Below are positions 1 through 8,837 of a stretch of 64,000 nucleotides of DNA, piece after piece. Made by a program: the position numbers and the translations under genes. Position 1 is the first letter of the stretch. Each line of letters starts with the position of its first letter. The notes under the pieces were generated by a model. It searched no databases. It saw nothing but the letters and a program-made list of their open reading frames with translations, and had not been told where the DNA came from. Origin of the DNA: JAXGMQ01 sp040768585. GTDB taxonomy: Bacteria; Caldisericota; Caldisericia; JAAYUI01. The stretch spans positions 1,798,001 through 1,862,000 of the forward strand of contig JAXGMQ010000001.1 in assembly GCA_040768585.1 (NCBI GenBank), given 5' to 3'.

Positions 1-1
1 T

Positions 2-1951
2 ACCACAACCGATTACATGGACCAGGAGCGCGAACGCGGCATCACAATTGTCTCAGCTGCAACCGCCTTCGATTGGAAAGGCTACAGAATCAATCTGATC
101 GACACGCCTGGTCACGTGGATTTTACGGCAGAAGTTGAAAGATCCCTCCGAGTCCTGGATGGAGTTGTTATTGTTCTGTGTGGTGTTGCCGGTGTTCAAC
201 CCCAAACCGAAACGGTCTGGAGACAGGCCAACAGGTATGGGGTACCCCGAATCGTAGACGTCAACAAGATGGATAGGATCGGGGCAAACCTTGACAACGT
301 AGTTGAAATGATCCGAACAAAACTCGGAGCGACTCCAGCTGTTCTCCATGTGCCAATTGGCATTGAGGACACCTTTATAGGGATGGTCGACGTCATCTCA
401 GGCAAGGCTTGTGTCTGGAATGAAGAGACCGATGGGACGAATATTGAAGTAGTTGATTGTCCCGAAGACCTGAAGGAAACGGTTGCTCTTGCCAGGATGC
501 AGCTTATAGATGTAGTCGCTGAGAGTGACGAAGAAGCTCTCTCAATCTTTATTGAAAATGGTACCCTCACAAACGAACAGATTAAGCACTACCTCAGAAA
601 AGCCTGCATCGCGACAAAGCTTGTTCCTGTGGTTTGCGCATCGGCCTTCAAACACAAGGGTGTCCAACCCCTCCTTGACGCTGTCGTCGATTACCTCCCG
701 AATCCACTCGAAGTCCCGGAGATCAAAGGCATTAATCCAAAAACCGGAGAGCAGATTGTCAGAAAATCTGATCCGTCAGAACCCCTCTCAGCCCTCGTTT
801 TCAAAGTCGTCTCAGATCCTTATCTCGGTACTCTCTCATATGTGAGGGTTTACTCTGGCAAGATTTTGGCGAGTTCCCATGTGACAAACGCGACAACTGG
901 AAAGAAAGAGCGCGTAATGCGTTGCCTTCACCTCTTCGCCGACCACAGAGAAGACATCCCTGAACTCCTTGCTGGAGACATCGGTGGAGTTCTCGGTCTC
1001 AAGGAAAGCCACACAGGAAACACTCTTTATGACACACACCCTATCGCCCTTGAGGACATGGTCTTCCCAGAACCCGTCATCACGATGGCAGTTGAGCCGA
1101 TGACTAAAGGTGAGCAGGACAAGGTCAACAAGGTCTTGAGGAGTTACTCACTCGAAGACCCGACCTTTGTGGTTAAAACCGATGAAGAGACTGGCGAGAT
1201 TGTTGTTTCTGGAATGGGTGAGCTTCACCTCGATATCATGGTCGAGAGGCTCAAGAGGGAACACAAGCTCGAACTCCGAACAGGTACGCCGCAAGTCTCA
1301 TACAAAGAGACCCTCGGCAAGTCTGTCGATGTCAGAGTTAAGCACGTTAAACAGACAGGCGGAAAAGGTCAGTACGCTGATGTTGCTATCGAGTTCTATC
1401 CCGCTGAAGCTGGCTCTGGACTTGTGTTTGAGTCAAAAGTTGGTGGAGACATCATACCTCAGCAGTTTATTAAGGATGTCGAGCAGGGAATCAAAGATGG
1501 GATGCAGTCTGGCGTCATGCTTGGCTACCCCGTAGTTGATATCGGTGCAAGGCTTGTTGGTGGTAGTTACCATGAGGTCGACAGTTCAAACATCGCCTTC
1601 AGACAGGCCGCCAATAAAGCCCTCAAGGATGCTCTCAGAAAGGGTGACCCGCAGCTTCTCGAACCAGTCATGAAACTCCAGGTCATAACCCCAGAGGAGT
1701 ACCTGGGTGATGTCATGGCCGGCTTGAACAAGAGACGCTGCAAGGTTCAGTCGATGGATTTACAAGGGACGTCGCAGGTTATCGATGCTCTTGCCCCACT
1801 CTCGGAGATGTTCGGATACGCTACAGATTTACGTTCCTCAACCCAAGGTAGAGGAACACACACAATGCAGTTTTCACACATGCAAATTACACCACCAGAC
1901 GTTAGGGACGCGGTGGTTTTAAAGGTCAGGGGAATGCCCTGGCAACCATAA
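2..1951 (+). CDS. fusA: Elongation factor G, 5'-truncated by the window edge
   Basis: EF-G is the GTPase that drives translocation on the ribosome and, with RRF, ribosome recycling. The reading frame is open from base 2; the first Met (base 17) is internal, in the switch-I region before ERGIT. The P-loop and roughly the first 50 residues therefore lie outside the window. The G3 motif DTPGH and G4 motif NKMD follow, then domains II-V, ending about 35 nt before tuf. Having fusA directly before tuf is the classical str-operon order. The identification is certain; only the N-terminus is missing. Confidence 0.97.
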   Translation, partial: TTTDYMDQERERGITIVSAATAFDWKGYRINLIDTPGHVDFTAEVERSLRVLDGVVIVLCGVAGVQPQTETVWRQANRYGVPRIVDVNKMDRIGANLDNVVEMIRTKLGATPAVLHVPIGIEDTFIGMVDVISGKACVWNEETDGTNIEVVDCPEDLKETVALARMQLIDVVAESDEEALSIFIENGTLTNEQIKHYLRKACIATKLVPVVCASAFKHKGVQPLLDAVVDYLPNPLEVPEIKGINPKTGEQIVRKSDPSEPLSALVFKVVSDPYLGTLSYVRVYSGKILASSHVTNATTGKKERVMRCLHLFADHREDIPELLAGDIGGVLGLKESHTGNTLYDTHPIALEDMVFPEPVITMAVEPMTKGEQDKVNKVLRSYSLEDPTFVVKTDEETGEIVVSGMGELHLDIMVERLKREHKLELRTGTPQVSYKETLGKSVDVRVKHVKQTGGKGQYADVAIEFYPAEAGSGLVFESKVGGDIIPQQFIKDVEQGIKDGMQSGVMLGYPVVDIGARLVGGSYHEVDSSNIAFRQAANKALKDALRKGDPQLLEPVMKLQVITPEEYLGDVMAGLNKRRCKVQSMDLQGTSQVIDALAPLSEMFGYATDLRSSTQGRGTHTMQFSHMQITPPDVRDAVVLKVRGMPWQP

Positions 1952-1986
1952 AAACAAAATAGGTACTTGAGAAAAGGAGTTTACAA

Positions 1987-3192
1987 ATGGCAAAGGAAAA
2001 ATTCGAAAGAACTAAGCCACACGTCAATGTGGGAACAATCGGACACATTGACCATGGAAAGACCACATTGACAGCTGCCATCACAAAGGTGTTGGCGTCA
2101 CTTGGCCACACAGAAGCAAAGGCATTTGATGAGATTGACAACGCTCCAGAAGAGAAAGCACGTGGCGTAACAATCAACATCCACCACACAGAATACGAGA
2201 CAGAGACAAGACACTACGCTCACATCGACTGCCCCGGCCACGCCGACTATATCAAGAACATGATCACAGGAGCAGCTCAGATGGACGGAGCTATCCTCGT
2301 TGTAGCAGCAACAGACGGCCCAATGCCACAGACAAGAGAGCACCTCCTCCTTGCACGTCAAGTTAATGTTCCAAGGATCATCGTCTTCCTCAACAAGTGT
2401 GACATGGTAGACGACGAAGAGCTCATTGAGCTCGTTGAGGTTGAGATTCGTGACCTTCTCTCCAAGTACGAGTTCCCAGGCGACGACCTTCCAGTCGTTC
2501 GTGGTTCAGCTCTCAAGGCTCTTGAGGCAGAGGGTGACCTCTCAGCTGCCAACCCAGACACAAAGTGCATTTGGGATCTTGCAGAACAGCTTGACACATA
2601 CATCCCAGAGCCAGAGAGACCAACAGACAAGCCATTCCTTATGCCAATTGAGGACGTCTTCTCCATCACAGGTCGTGGCACCGTTGTTACAGGCCGTATC
2701 GAGAGAGGAATCATCAAGGTTGGTCAGGAAGTCGAAATCATTGGTATGACGGAAGAGAGAACAAAGTCAGTCTGCACAGGCGTCGAGATGTTCAGAAAGC
2801 TTCTTGACGAGGGTCAGGCTGGAGACAACGTTGGTCTTCTTCTTCGTGGAATCGACTACAAGGAAGTTCAGAGAGGACAGGTTGTCTGTGTTCCAAAGTC
2901 AGTCAACCCACACACCAAGTTCAAAGCCCAGGTCTACATCCTTTCCAAAGAAGAGGGCGGAAGACACAAGGCATTCTTCACAGGTTACAGACCACAGTTC
3001 TTCTTCAAGACAACCGACATCACCGGTGGAATCAAGCTTCCAGAGGGTGTTGAGATGGCAATGCCAGGCGATGACGTCCTCATGGATGTTGAGCTTATCG
3101 TGCCAGTTGCCATGGAGAAGGGTCAGCGCTTCGCTATCCGTGAGGGTGGAAGAACAATCGGCGCTGGTGTTGTAACAGAGATTGCGGAGTAA
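1987..3192 (+). CDS. tuf: Elongation factor Tu
   Basis: EF-Tu delivers aminoacyl-tRNA to the ribosomal A site as a GTP complex. The 401-residue length is typical. The G-domain motifs are GHIDHGKT (19-26), DCPGH (81-85) and NKCD (136-139), followed by the two beta-barrel domains. The ATG follows a good AAGGAG ribosome binding site. The gene runs 3 nt from rpsJ, so it is probably co-transcribed with the S10 genes. Switch I reads INIHH rather than the common INTSH, a lineage-specific variation with no clear consequence. Confidence 0.98.
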   Translation: MAKEKFERTKPHVNVGTIGHIDHGKTTLTAAITKVLASLGHTEAKAFDEIDNAPEEKARGVTINIHHTEYETETRHYAHIDCPGHADYIKNMITGAAQMDGAILVVAATDGPMPQTREHLLLARQVNVPRIIVFLNKCDMVDDEELIELVEVEIRDLLSKYEFPGDDLPVVRGSALKALEAEGDLSAANPDTKCIWDLAEQLDTYIPEPERPTDKPFLMPIEDVFSITGRGTVVTGRIERGIIKVGQEVEIIGMTEERTKSVCTGVEMFRKLLDEGQAGDNVGLLLRGIDYKEVQRGQVVCVPKSVNPHTKFKAQVYILSKEEGGRHKAFFTGYRPQFFFKTTDITGGIKLPEGVEMAMPGDDVLMDVELIVPVAMEKGQRFAIREGGRTIGAGVVTEIAE

Positions 3193-3195
3193 TAA

Positions 3196-3504
3196 ATGGC
3201 ATCTCCAAAAATGAGAATCAAACTTCGAGCTTTCGACCACATCATTCTTGACCAGTCAGTTGTCAAGATTGTGGAGACAGCTCGAAGAACAGGGGCCGAG
3301 ATTGCCGGCCCCATTCCGCTTCCAACAAGCAGACAGGTTTTCACAGTGCTTCGTGCCCCAAACGTTGACAAAGACTCACGTGAACAGTTTGAGATGAGAG
3401 TCCACAAGAGACTCATCGACATTCTCGAGCCATCAGCCGAAATCACAAAAGCACTCATGAATATTGACCTCCCTGCTGGCGTTGATATTGAAATAAAGCT
3501 GTAA
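3196..3504 (+). CDS. rpsJ: 30S ribosomal protein S10
   Basis: S10 (NusE) is a component of the 30S head and also partners NusB in the antitermination complex; nusB lies further along this window. The 102-residue length and internal sequences such as IRIKLRAFDH and GPIPLPT are diagnostic. It starts 3 nt after the tuf stop and has no separate promoter, so it belongs to the fusA-tuf-S10 transcript. Confidence 0.97.
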   Translation: MASPKMRIKLRAFDHIILDQSVVKIVETARRTGAEIAGPIPLPTSRQVFTVLRAPNVDKDSREQFEMRVHKRLIDILEPSAEITKALMNIDLPAGVDIEIKL

Positions 3505-3526
3505 GCTACCAGATAAGGAGTGGCCC

Positions 3527-4141
3527 ATGGCCAAGGGTTTGATAACAAAAAAGATAGGATGCACACAGATCTGGGAAGAGGACAGATGTACTATGGTTAC
3601 CGTCCTCGCTGTCGAAGACAATGTTGTGTTGACGCAGAAGACCGAGAAGACAGACGGCTACAAGGCAGTCAAGATCGGTTACAGACTTCCACGCAATGCG
3701 TCCCAGTATGTTGCAAAGCCAATCAGAGCGCAGTACGAGAAGAGAAACCTCAAAGTCCACAAGAAAATGATGGAAATCAGAGACATGGAGGCTGAGGTTG
3801 GTTCGTCACTCAAGCCAGACCTTTTTGAAGCAGGTGAAAAGGTATCAGTCATCGGAATCTCGCGTGGTCTTGGATTTGCTGGTGCGGTAAAGCGATATCA
3901 CTTCCGTGGTGGTGAAGCTGCTCACGGCGCTATGATGCACAGAAGAACTGGTTCAATCGGTTGCCGTTTGACACCAGGTCACGTCATCAAAGGTAAACAC
4001 ATGCCAGGACACATGGGTTCCGAGCGAAAGACAGTGAAGAACCTCCGTGTTGTGTCAGTTGACAATGATAAAGGACTCATCCTCCTTGCCGGTCCAGTTC
4101 CTGGATCAAAGGGCAGTGATGTAGTCGTGATGGGGAAGTAG
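3527..4141 (+). CDS. rplC: 50S ribosomal protein L3
   Basis: L3 is an early-assembly 23S rRNA-binding protein near the peptidyl-transferase centre. The 204 residues begin MAKGLITKKIG, typical of the family, and contain the conserved RGLGFAGAVKRYHFRGG and H-M-GxxR regions of the long loop. The ATG follows AAGGAG. It sits in the standard S10-L3-L4-L23-L2 order. Confidence 0.97.
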   Translation: MAKGLITKKIGCTQIWEEDRCTMVTVLAVEDNVVLTQKTEKTDGYKAVKIGYRLPRNASQYVAKPIRAQYEKRNLKVHKKMMEIRDMEAEVGSSLKPDLFEAGEKVSVIGISRGLGFAGAVKRYHFRGGEAAHGAMMHRRTGSIGCRLTPGHVIKGKHMPGHMGSERKTVKNLRVVSVDNDKGLILLAGPVPGSKGSDVVVMGK

Positions 4142-4150
4142 GTAGTAGTG

Positions 4151-4771
4151 ATGAATATTCCAATATTCAATACTTCGGGTGAAAAGACCGGTGATTTCAG
4201 CGCGCCAGATAATGTATGGGCAGTTGAGCGTCACGAGGGACCAGAGTTCCTTTCGACAATCCAGAGTCTTGCCGGAATGAGACGTGGAACAGCTTGCACA
4301 AAAACACGTGCCGAGTGCCGTGGCGGCGGAAAGAAGCCGTGGCGTCAAAAGGGTACGGGTCGTGCAAGACATGGTTCAAGGCGTTCACCAATATGGCGCG
4401 GCGGCGGAGTCACTTTTGGTCCAAAACCTCGTTCATACAGCTTCACATTAAACCGCAAGGTGAGAAGACTCGCCCTATTCTCGGCGCTTTCAGCAAAGCT
4501 TGCGCAGGAGAGTGTGAGAGTTCTTGAGAATGTCAAGCTTGGTGAAGTCAGGACTAAAACAGCTCTCGAGGCAATCGGAAACAACATCGATGTCAAGACG
4601 CTCTTCGTGTTCAATGATGAGAAGAATGGAGATTTCCTCTCAGCTCTCGCAAATTGCGCTGGCATCATTGGTGTCCCAGTCAATATGCTTGGAGTCAGAG
4701 ATATCCTCTCCTGCGAGAGATTGGTTCTGACGGCTGAGGCGGCAAAGTCGATCGAGGAGGTCTGGTCATGA
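4151..4771 (+). CDS. rplD: 50S ribosomal protein L4
   Basis: L4 binds 23S rRNA and lines the exit tunnel; in some bacteria it represses its own S10 operon. A GTG (4148) and an ATG (4151) are adjacent in frame. I prefer the ATG because homologues begin at this point with M-x-[IV]-P-[VI]-F. The tunnel loop with GGGKKPWRQKGTGRARHGS and SPIWRGGG is intact. The last bases overlap the rplW start (ATGA), implying translational coupling. No S10-leader-type structure is visible upstream of tuf or rpsJ. Confidence 0.96.
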   Translation: MNIPIFNTSGEKTGDFSAPDNVWAVERHEGPEFLSTIQSLAGMRRGTACTKTRAECRGGGKKPWRQKGTGRARHGSRRSPIWRGGGVTFGPKPRSYSFTLNRKVRRLALFSALSAKLAQESVRVLENVKLGEVRTKTALEAIGNNIDVKTLFVFNDEKNGDFLSALANCAGIIGVPVNMLGVRDILSCERLVLTAEAAKSIEEVWS

Positions 4772-5058
4772 TGGAAAGAAGAAAGATGTCTTTGATCAAG
4801 CCAATGATCTCAGAGAAGAATGCGATTATGGAAGAAGAGCACAACAGGTACGTCTTCCAGATTATCGAGAACGCAAACGTCAATTGGGTCAAGCAGGATG
4901 TCGAGAAGATGTTCAATGTCAAAGTAGATAAGATCAACATCGCCAGACTTCCCGGAAAGAAGAAACGTGTGAGAAGATCGTTCAAGACGACAAGCCCAAT
5001 CAAGAAAGCAATCGTTACCCTCAAAGAGGGTTATAAGATTGACATCCTGGAGAAGTAG
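4768..5058 (+). CDS. rplW: 50S ribosomal protein L23
   Basis: L23 sits at the tunnel exit and is the docking site for trigger factor and SRP. The 96 residues contain the family pattern IKPMISEKN near the start and the basic loop LPGKKKRVRR. The start ATG overlaps the rplD stop; a second ATG follows immediately, so the N-terminus could be one residue shorter. Confidence 0.95.
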   Translation: MMERRKMSLIKPMISEKNAIMEEEHNRYVFQIIENANVNWVKQDVEKMFNVKVDKINIARLPGKKKRVRRSFKTTSPIKKAIVTLKEGYKIDILEK

Positions 5059-5067
5059 AGGTAACCC

Positions 5068-5904
5068 ATGGCTGTAAGAAAGTTTAACCCAACATCACCA
5101 GGTGTCAGACATAAAGTCGCACTGGTGTATGACGAAATCACAACAGATAAACCATACAAGCCATTGACGGTTGGCATGAGAAAGACTGCCGGTAGATCAG
5201 GCGGTAAGATTGCCATCAGACGTCGTGGCGGCGGTTCGAAGAGGCTATATAGGAAGATTGACTTCAAGAGAGACAAACTCATACCCGGCACTGTAGCCAC
5301 AATTGAGTATGATCCCAATAGGTCAGCCTTCATCGCCCTCATTAACTATGCAGATGGTGAAAAGCGATACATCCTCGCCCCAACCGGAATCAAGGTTGGA
5401 GACGTTCTTGAGAGCGGCGAAGAGGTTGAGATCAAGCCAGGCAACACACTCCCACTTCGCAGAATGCCGCTTGGTACAATGATGCACAACCTGGAGCTTG
5501 TTCCAGGACGCGGTGGCATCATGGTTCGCTCAGCTGGCGCTTCAGCTCAGCTTCTCTCGAAAGAGGGCGAGTATTGCCACGTCAGACTTCCAAGCAACGA
5601 AGTCAGACTTATCAATGCCAACTGTAAAGCAACAATCGGTGTCGTCTCCAATATTGACCATAACAAGGTCAAGCTTGGCAAGGCCGGTGCCAACAGATGG
5701 CGAGGCAAGAGACCGAAAGTCCGTGGTTCCGCTATGAACCCGATCGACCACCCACACGGTGGCGGTACAGGTAAAGCTCCTGTCGGTCATGCTGGTCCAC
5801 TCACTCCATGGGGCAAACCGACTCGTGGTTATCGCACACGTGATCCAAAGAAGGCTTCTGCTAAGTTTATCGTCAGACGCAGAGACGCCAACAAGAGGAA
5901 ATAA
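5068..5904 (+). CDS. rplB: 50S ribosomal protein L2
   Basis: L2 is one of the most conserved large-subunit proteins, needed for subunit association and peptidyl transfer. The 278-residue length is typical. The signature NPIDHPHGGG followed by the basic C-terminal tail is intact, including the His essential in E. coli L2. The start MAVRKFNPTSPG is canonical. Confidence 0.98.
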   Translation: MAVRKFNPTSPGVRHKVALVYDEITTDKPYKPLTVGMRKTAGRSGGKIAIRRRGGGSKRLYRKIDFKRDKLIPGTVATIEYDPNRSAFIALINYADGEKRYILAPTGIKVGDVLESGEEVEIKPGNTLPLRRMPLGTMMHNLELVPGRGGIMVRSAGASAQLLSKEGEYCHVRLPSNEVRLINANCKATIGVVSNIDHNKVKLGKAGANRWRGKRPKVRGSAMNPIDHPHGGGTGKAPVGHAGPLTPWGKPTRGYRTRDPKKASAKFIVRRRDANKRK

Positions 5905-5917
5905 GGGGGCTTAACAG

Positions 5918-6208
5918 ATGAGCATGAGCAGATCCAGTAAAAAAGGACCATACGTAGACGAAAAGCTCCTGAAGAAAATTCTAGCTATGAAGGAGTCAGG
6001 CAAGAAACGCATCATCAAGGTCTGGTGTAGAGCGTCTTCAATCACCGAGGACATGGTCGGTTTCACAATTGCTGTTCACAACGGCAAGAACCATATCCCC
6101 GTGTACGTCACCAACCAGATGATTGGTCACAAACTCGGTGAGTTCGCGCCAACACGCAACTTCAGAGGACACAGAAGACCGACTGAGCGTTCATCCGCCT
6201 TGACCTAA
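5918..6208 (+). CDS. rpsS: 30S ribosomal protein S19
   Basis: S19 pairs with S13 in the 30S head and contacts the large subunit. The 96 residues include SRSSKKGPYVDEKLL and the conserved VGHKLGEFAPTRNFRGH-type ending. An AAGGGGG ribosome binding site supports the first of two in-frame ATGs (5918, 5924). Confidence 0.97.
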   Translation: MSMSRSSKKGPYVDEKLLKKILAMKESGKKRIIKVWCRASSITEDMVGFTIAVHNGKNHIPVYVTNQMIGHKLGEFAPTRNFRGHRRPTERSSALT

Positions 6209-6220
6209 TCAGAGGTGAAC

Positions 6221-6562
6221 ATGAAGGTACATGCAATACACAAACACGCAATGATTGCCCCTCAAAAGGCAAGAAAAGTCATCGGCATGATTCGTGGAAA
6301 GGTTGTTGACGAGGCTGAATATATTCTTCGCGCTCTCCCACAGAAGTCAGCACGTCTCATCCTCAAGGTTCTCCTCTCAGCAAAGGCTAATGCAGTCAAT
6401 AATTTCCAGATGAATGCTGATTCGCTCTACGTGAAGGAAGCTGTCATCGACATGGGAACTCCATGGCGCAGAATGCTTCCGCGCGGAATGGGCAGAGCCG
6501 ACATCATCAAACGAAGAACCAGCCATATTTATGTCGCTGTCGAATCCCTGGAGGTGAAATAA
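6221..6562 (+). CDS. rplV: 50S ribosomal protein L22
   Basis: L22 reaches through all 23S domains and lines the exit tunnel with its long beta hairpin. I chose ATG 6221 over the upstream in-frame GTG at 6215 because AGAGGTG is then correctly spaced as its ribosome binding site. That gives 113 residues. The hairpin region (R-M-LPRGMGRADIIKRRTSHI) is intact. The stop codon overlaps the rpsC start by one base. Confidence 0.96.
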   Translation: MKVHAIHKHAMIAPQKARKVIGMIRGKVVDEAEYILRALPQKSARLILKVLLSAKANAVNNFQMNADSLYVKEAVIDMGTPWRRMLPRGMGRADIIKRRTSHIYVAVESLEVK

Positions 6563-7218
6563 TGGGTCAGAAGGTACATCCATACGGATTCAGACTTGGA
6601 GTTATCTTCCCCTGGAGATCAAACTGGTTCTCAGGAAAAGAAGATTTCAAGAAATTCCTTAGCGAAGACCTAGCCATCAGAAAGATTATTGACGGCCTTG
6701 GACATGAAGCCGGTGTTGCTGAAACCGTCATCGAGAGAAGAGCGGGTCATGTGAGAGTCATCCTTCGCACGGCGAAACCAGGCGTTGTGATTGGTCGCAA
6801 AGGCTCATCAGCCGACCTTCTCAAGAAGAAGATTCAGGACGTCACAACAGCAAAGACACTCAAACTCGACATTGTCGAGATGAGATCACCAGACCTTTCA
6901 GCAAAGCTCATTGGAGAATGGATAGCAGACCAGGTTCTTCGAAGAATCCCATACAAGAGAGCAATGAAGCAGTCCATCAGTCGTGCAATGAAGGCTGGCG
7001 CAAAGGGTATCAAGATCATGGCATCAGGCAGACTTGCTGGCGCTGAGATTGCCCGAACAGAGTGGTTCCGTGAAGGCAGAGTACCACTTCACACACTCAA
7101 AGCTGACATCGACTACCACATCACCGACGTAGTAACAAAGTTTGGTGTCATCGGCATCAAGGTTTGGGTCTACAAAGGTGATAAGCCGACGGTTGGACCG
7201 TATGCACTGAGGCGCTAG
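6562..7218 (+). CDS. rpsC: 30S ribosomal protein S3
   Basis: S3 forms part of the mRNA entry channel and its helicase activity. The protein begins MGQKVHPYGFRLG, the family start, at the ATG that overlaps the rplV stop (TAATG). The KH domain shows VIGRKG and the C-terminal domain GRLAGAEIARTEW. The 218-residue length is typical. A longer upstream extension of the frame is not supported by homology. Confidence 0.97.
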   Translation: MGQKVHPYGFRLGVIFPWRSNWFSGKEDFKKFLSEDLAIRKIIDGLGHEAGVAETVIERRAGHVRVILRTAKPGVVIGRKGSSADLLKKKIQDVTTAKTLKLDIVEMRSPDLSAKLIGEWIADQVLRRIPYKRAMKQSISRAMKAGAKGIKIMASGRLAGAEIARTEWFREGRVPLHTLKADIDYHITDVVTKFGVIGIKVWVYKGDKPTVGPYALRR

Positions 7219-7228
7219 GAGGAGTTCG

Positions 7229-7657
7229 ATGTTACAACCAGAAAGAACTAAATACAGAAAGCAACAGAGAGGAAGAATGAGGGGTCGTTCAAAGGGCGGA
7301 AACGTTCTTAACTACGGCGACTTCGGAATTCAAGCTCTCGAACCACATTGGATCAGTGCTCGACAGATTGAGGCAGTTCGTCTTGTCATCACAGGTCGAG
7401 TCCCTAAAACAGGAAAAATCTGGATCAGAATTTTCCCGGATAAGCCCATCTCAAAGAAACCTCTTGAGACAAGAATGGGTAAGGGTAAAGCTGACACCGA
7501 TTATTGGGTAGCAGTTGTAAAACCAGGCAAAGTTATGGTTGAGTTCACAGGGTGCTCGGAAGAGATCGCTCGTGAAGCAGCCAGAATTGCCGGGTCAAAG
7601 CTACCTATGAAAACAAGGTTTACAAGCCGAAGGCTTGAATCGCAGGTGGCACTATGA
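7229..7657 (+). CDS. rplP: 50S ribosomal protein L16
   Basis: L16 stabilises the A-site tRNA elbow in the large subunit. The 142 residues include RGRMRGRSKGGN and the conserved RxFPDKPISKKPLETRMGKGKG-like segment, in which the usual final Gly is Ala. It starts after AGGAGG and overlaps rpmC by 4 nt (ATGA). Confidence 0.97.
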   Translation: MLQPERTKYRKQQRGRMRGRSKGGNVLNYGDFGIQALEPHWISARQIEAVRLVITGRVPKTGKIWIRIFPDKPISKKPLETRMGKGKADTDYWVAVVKPGKVMVEFTGCSEEIAREAARIAGSKLPMKTRFTSRRLESQVAL

Positions 7658-7857
7658 AGAAGTATAAGATTCTTGGCATGAGCCAGATTGAGAAAACGAA
7701 AGCTCTTGAAAAAGCTGAAACCGAACTTGTAAAGCTTATGTTCAACCACAAGAATGGTCAGCTTGATAAGGGTATGAAGATTCGTGAGCTCAGAAGAGAT
7801 ATCGCAAGACTCAAAACATACATCCACCAGGAAGACCTGGAGGCCACAAATGAATGA
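7654..7857 (+). CDS. rpmC: 50S ribosomal protein L29
   Basis: L29 is a small helical hairpin protein beside L23 at the tunnel exit. The 67 residues hold the pattern LELVKLMFNHKNGQLDKGMKIRELRRDIARLKT, close to the family L-F-LRFQ-A-GQL-N-xxIRxVRRxIARxKT. It overlaps rplP upstream and rpsQ downstream, indicating tight coupling. Confidence 0.94.
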   Translation: MKKYKILGMSQIEKTKALEKAETELVKLMFNHKNGQLDKGMKIRELRRDIARLKTYIHQEDLEATNE

Positions 7858-8119
7858 TAAAGGTATCGTCAGAGTTGGTAAGGTGACGTCCGACAAGATG
7901 GACAAGAAGTGCGTTGTCACAGTCACGAGAACCGTCATGCACCCGATCTACAAGAAGCGCGTGCAGAAGAACACAAAGTTCATGGTTCACGACGAGAAGA
8001 ACGAAGCCGGTATTGGCGATACAATCGAGTTTATCGATTGCAGACCAACCTCAAAGAACTGCCACCACCGCTTCCTTCGTATCGTTGAAAAAGCCTCTCT
8101 TGTTGAGGTGACAAAATGA
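7850..8119 (+). CDS. rpsQ: 30S ribosomal protein S17
   Basis: S17 is an OB-fold primary 16S-binding protein. I start it at ATG 7850 (MNDKGIVRVGKV), inside the end of rpmC, because homology begins there. The remaining 89 residues contain HPIYKKRVQKNTKFMVHDE, the family core. A longer in-frame upstream extension reads as unrelated sequence. Confidence 0.95.
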   Translation: MNDKGIVRVGKVTSDKMDKKCVVTVTRTVMHPIYKKRVQKNTKFMVHDEKNEAGIGDTIEFIDCRPTSKNCHHRFLRIVEKASLVEVTK

Positions 8120-8484
8120 TATCAAGATTCACAAGACTCAAAGTTGCCGACAACACAGGTGCAAAATCCGTCATGGTTATTGGCATCGCTGGTTCAGGCA
8201 ACAGGAAGTATGGATTTGTCGGAGACAGGATTAGGATTACTGTCAAAGATGCAATCCCAAATTCTCCTATCCCAAAAGGGTCGGTTGAGACAGCAGTTAT
8301 CGTTAGGACTTCTCACCCGGTCACAAGGATTGATGGCTCAAGAGTCAGATTTGACCAGAACGCCGCCGTTATCATCGATGGTGACGGTAACCCCAAAGGC
8401 ACTCGTATCTTTGGACCAATCTGCCGTGAGCTTCGCGAGAAGGGCTATATGAAGATTATATCCCTTGCACCAGAGGTTGTGTAA
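8116..8484 (+). CDS. rplN: 50S ribosomal protein L14
   Basis: L14 lies at the subunit interface and binds the silencing factor RsfS. The 122-residue length is exact for the family, with the opening MI-x-R-[FL]-T-x-L-x-VADNTGAKSVM-like block and the ending FGPICRELREKGYMKIISLAPEVV. It overlaps rpsQ by 4 nt. Confidence 0.98.
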   Translation: MISRFTRLKVADNTGAKSVMVIGIAGSGNRKYGFVGDRIRITVKDAIPNSPIPKGSVETAVIVRTSHPVTRIDGSRVRFDQNAAVIIDGDGNPKGTRIFGPICRELREKGYMKIISLAPEVV

Positions 8485-8487
8485 GTT

Positions 8488-8826
8488 ATGAAGACACCAG
8501 TAAGACACAGAATGGAAATCCGTAAGGGCGATCTCGTTCAGGTGATTGCGGGTAAGTCAAAGGGACATAAGGGCAGAATCAAAGCCGTTGTTCCGTTGAA
8601 AAACCGTGTCATCGTCGAGGGCGCAAACTGGGTTAAGAAAGTTAGTGTAGATAGACGCTCACAGACCCGAGATTTCATAGAGTTGGAAGCCCCACTTCAT
8701 CGCTCAAACGTGATGCTTGTGTGCCCCAACTGCAAACAGACCACCAGGGTCGGCCACAAGATTTTGCCAAATGGCAAGAGCATCAGAGCATGCAAGAAAT
8801 GTGGCGAGATGGTGGACAAGGCATGA
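8488..8826 (+). CDS. rplX: 50S ribosomal protein L24 with a zinc-ribbon-like tail
   Basis: L24 initiates large-subunit assembly. The KOW motif (GKSKGHKGRIKAVVPLKNRVIVEG) is clear. The C-terminal part has two Cys pairs (C79/C82 and C102/C105), a four-Cys arrangement seen in many bacterial L24 proteins and likely to bind zinc. ATG 8488 gives 112 residues; a second Met at residue 9 is an alternative because the ribosome binding site is weak. Confidence 0.95.
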   Translation: MKTPVRHRMEIRKGDLVQVIAGKSKGHKGRIKAVVPLKNRVIVEGANWVKKVSVDRRSQTRDFIELEAPLHRSNVMLVCPNCKQTTRVGHKILPNGKSIRACKKCGEMVDKA

Positions 8827-8837
8827 GGTAAAGGATA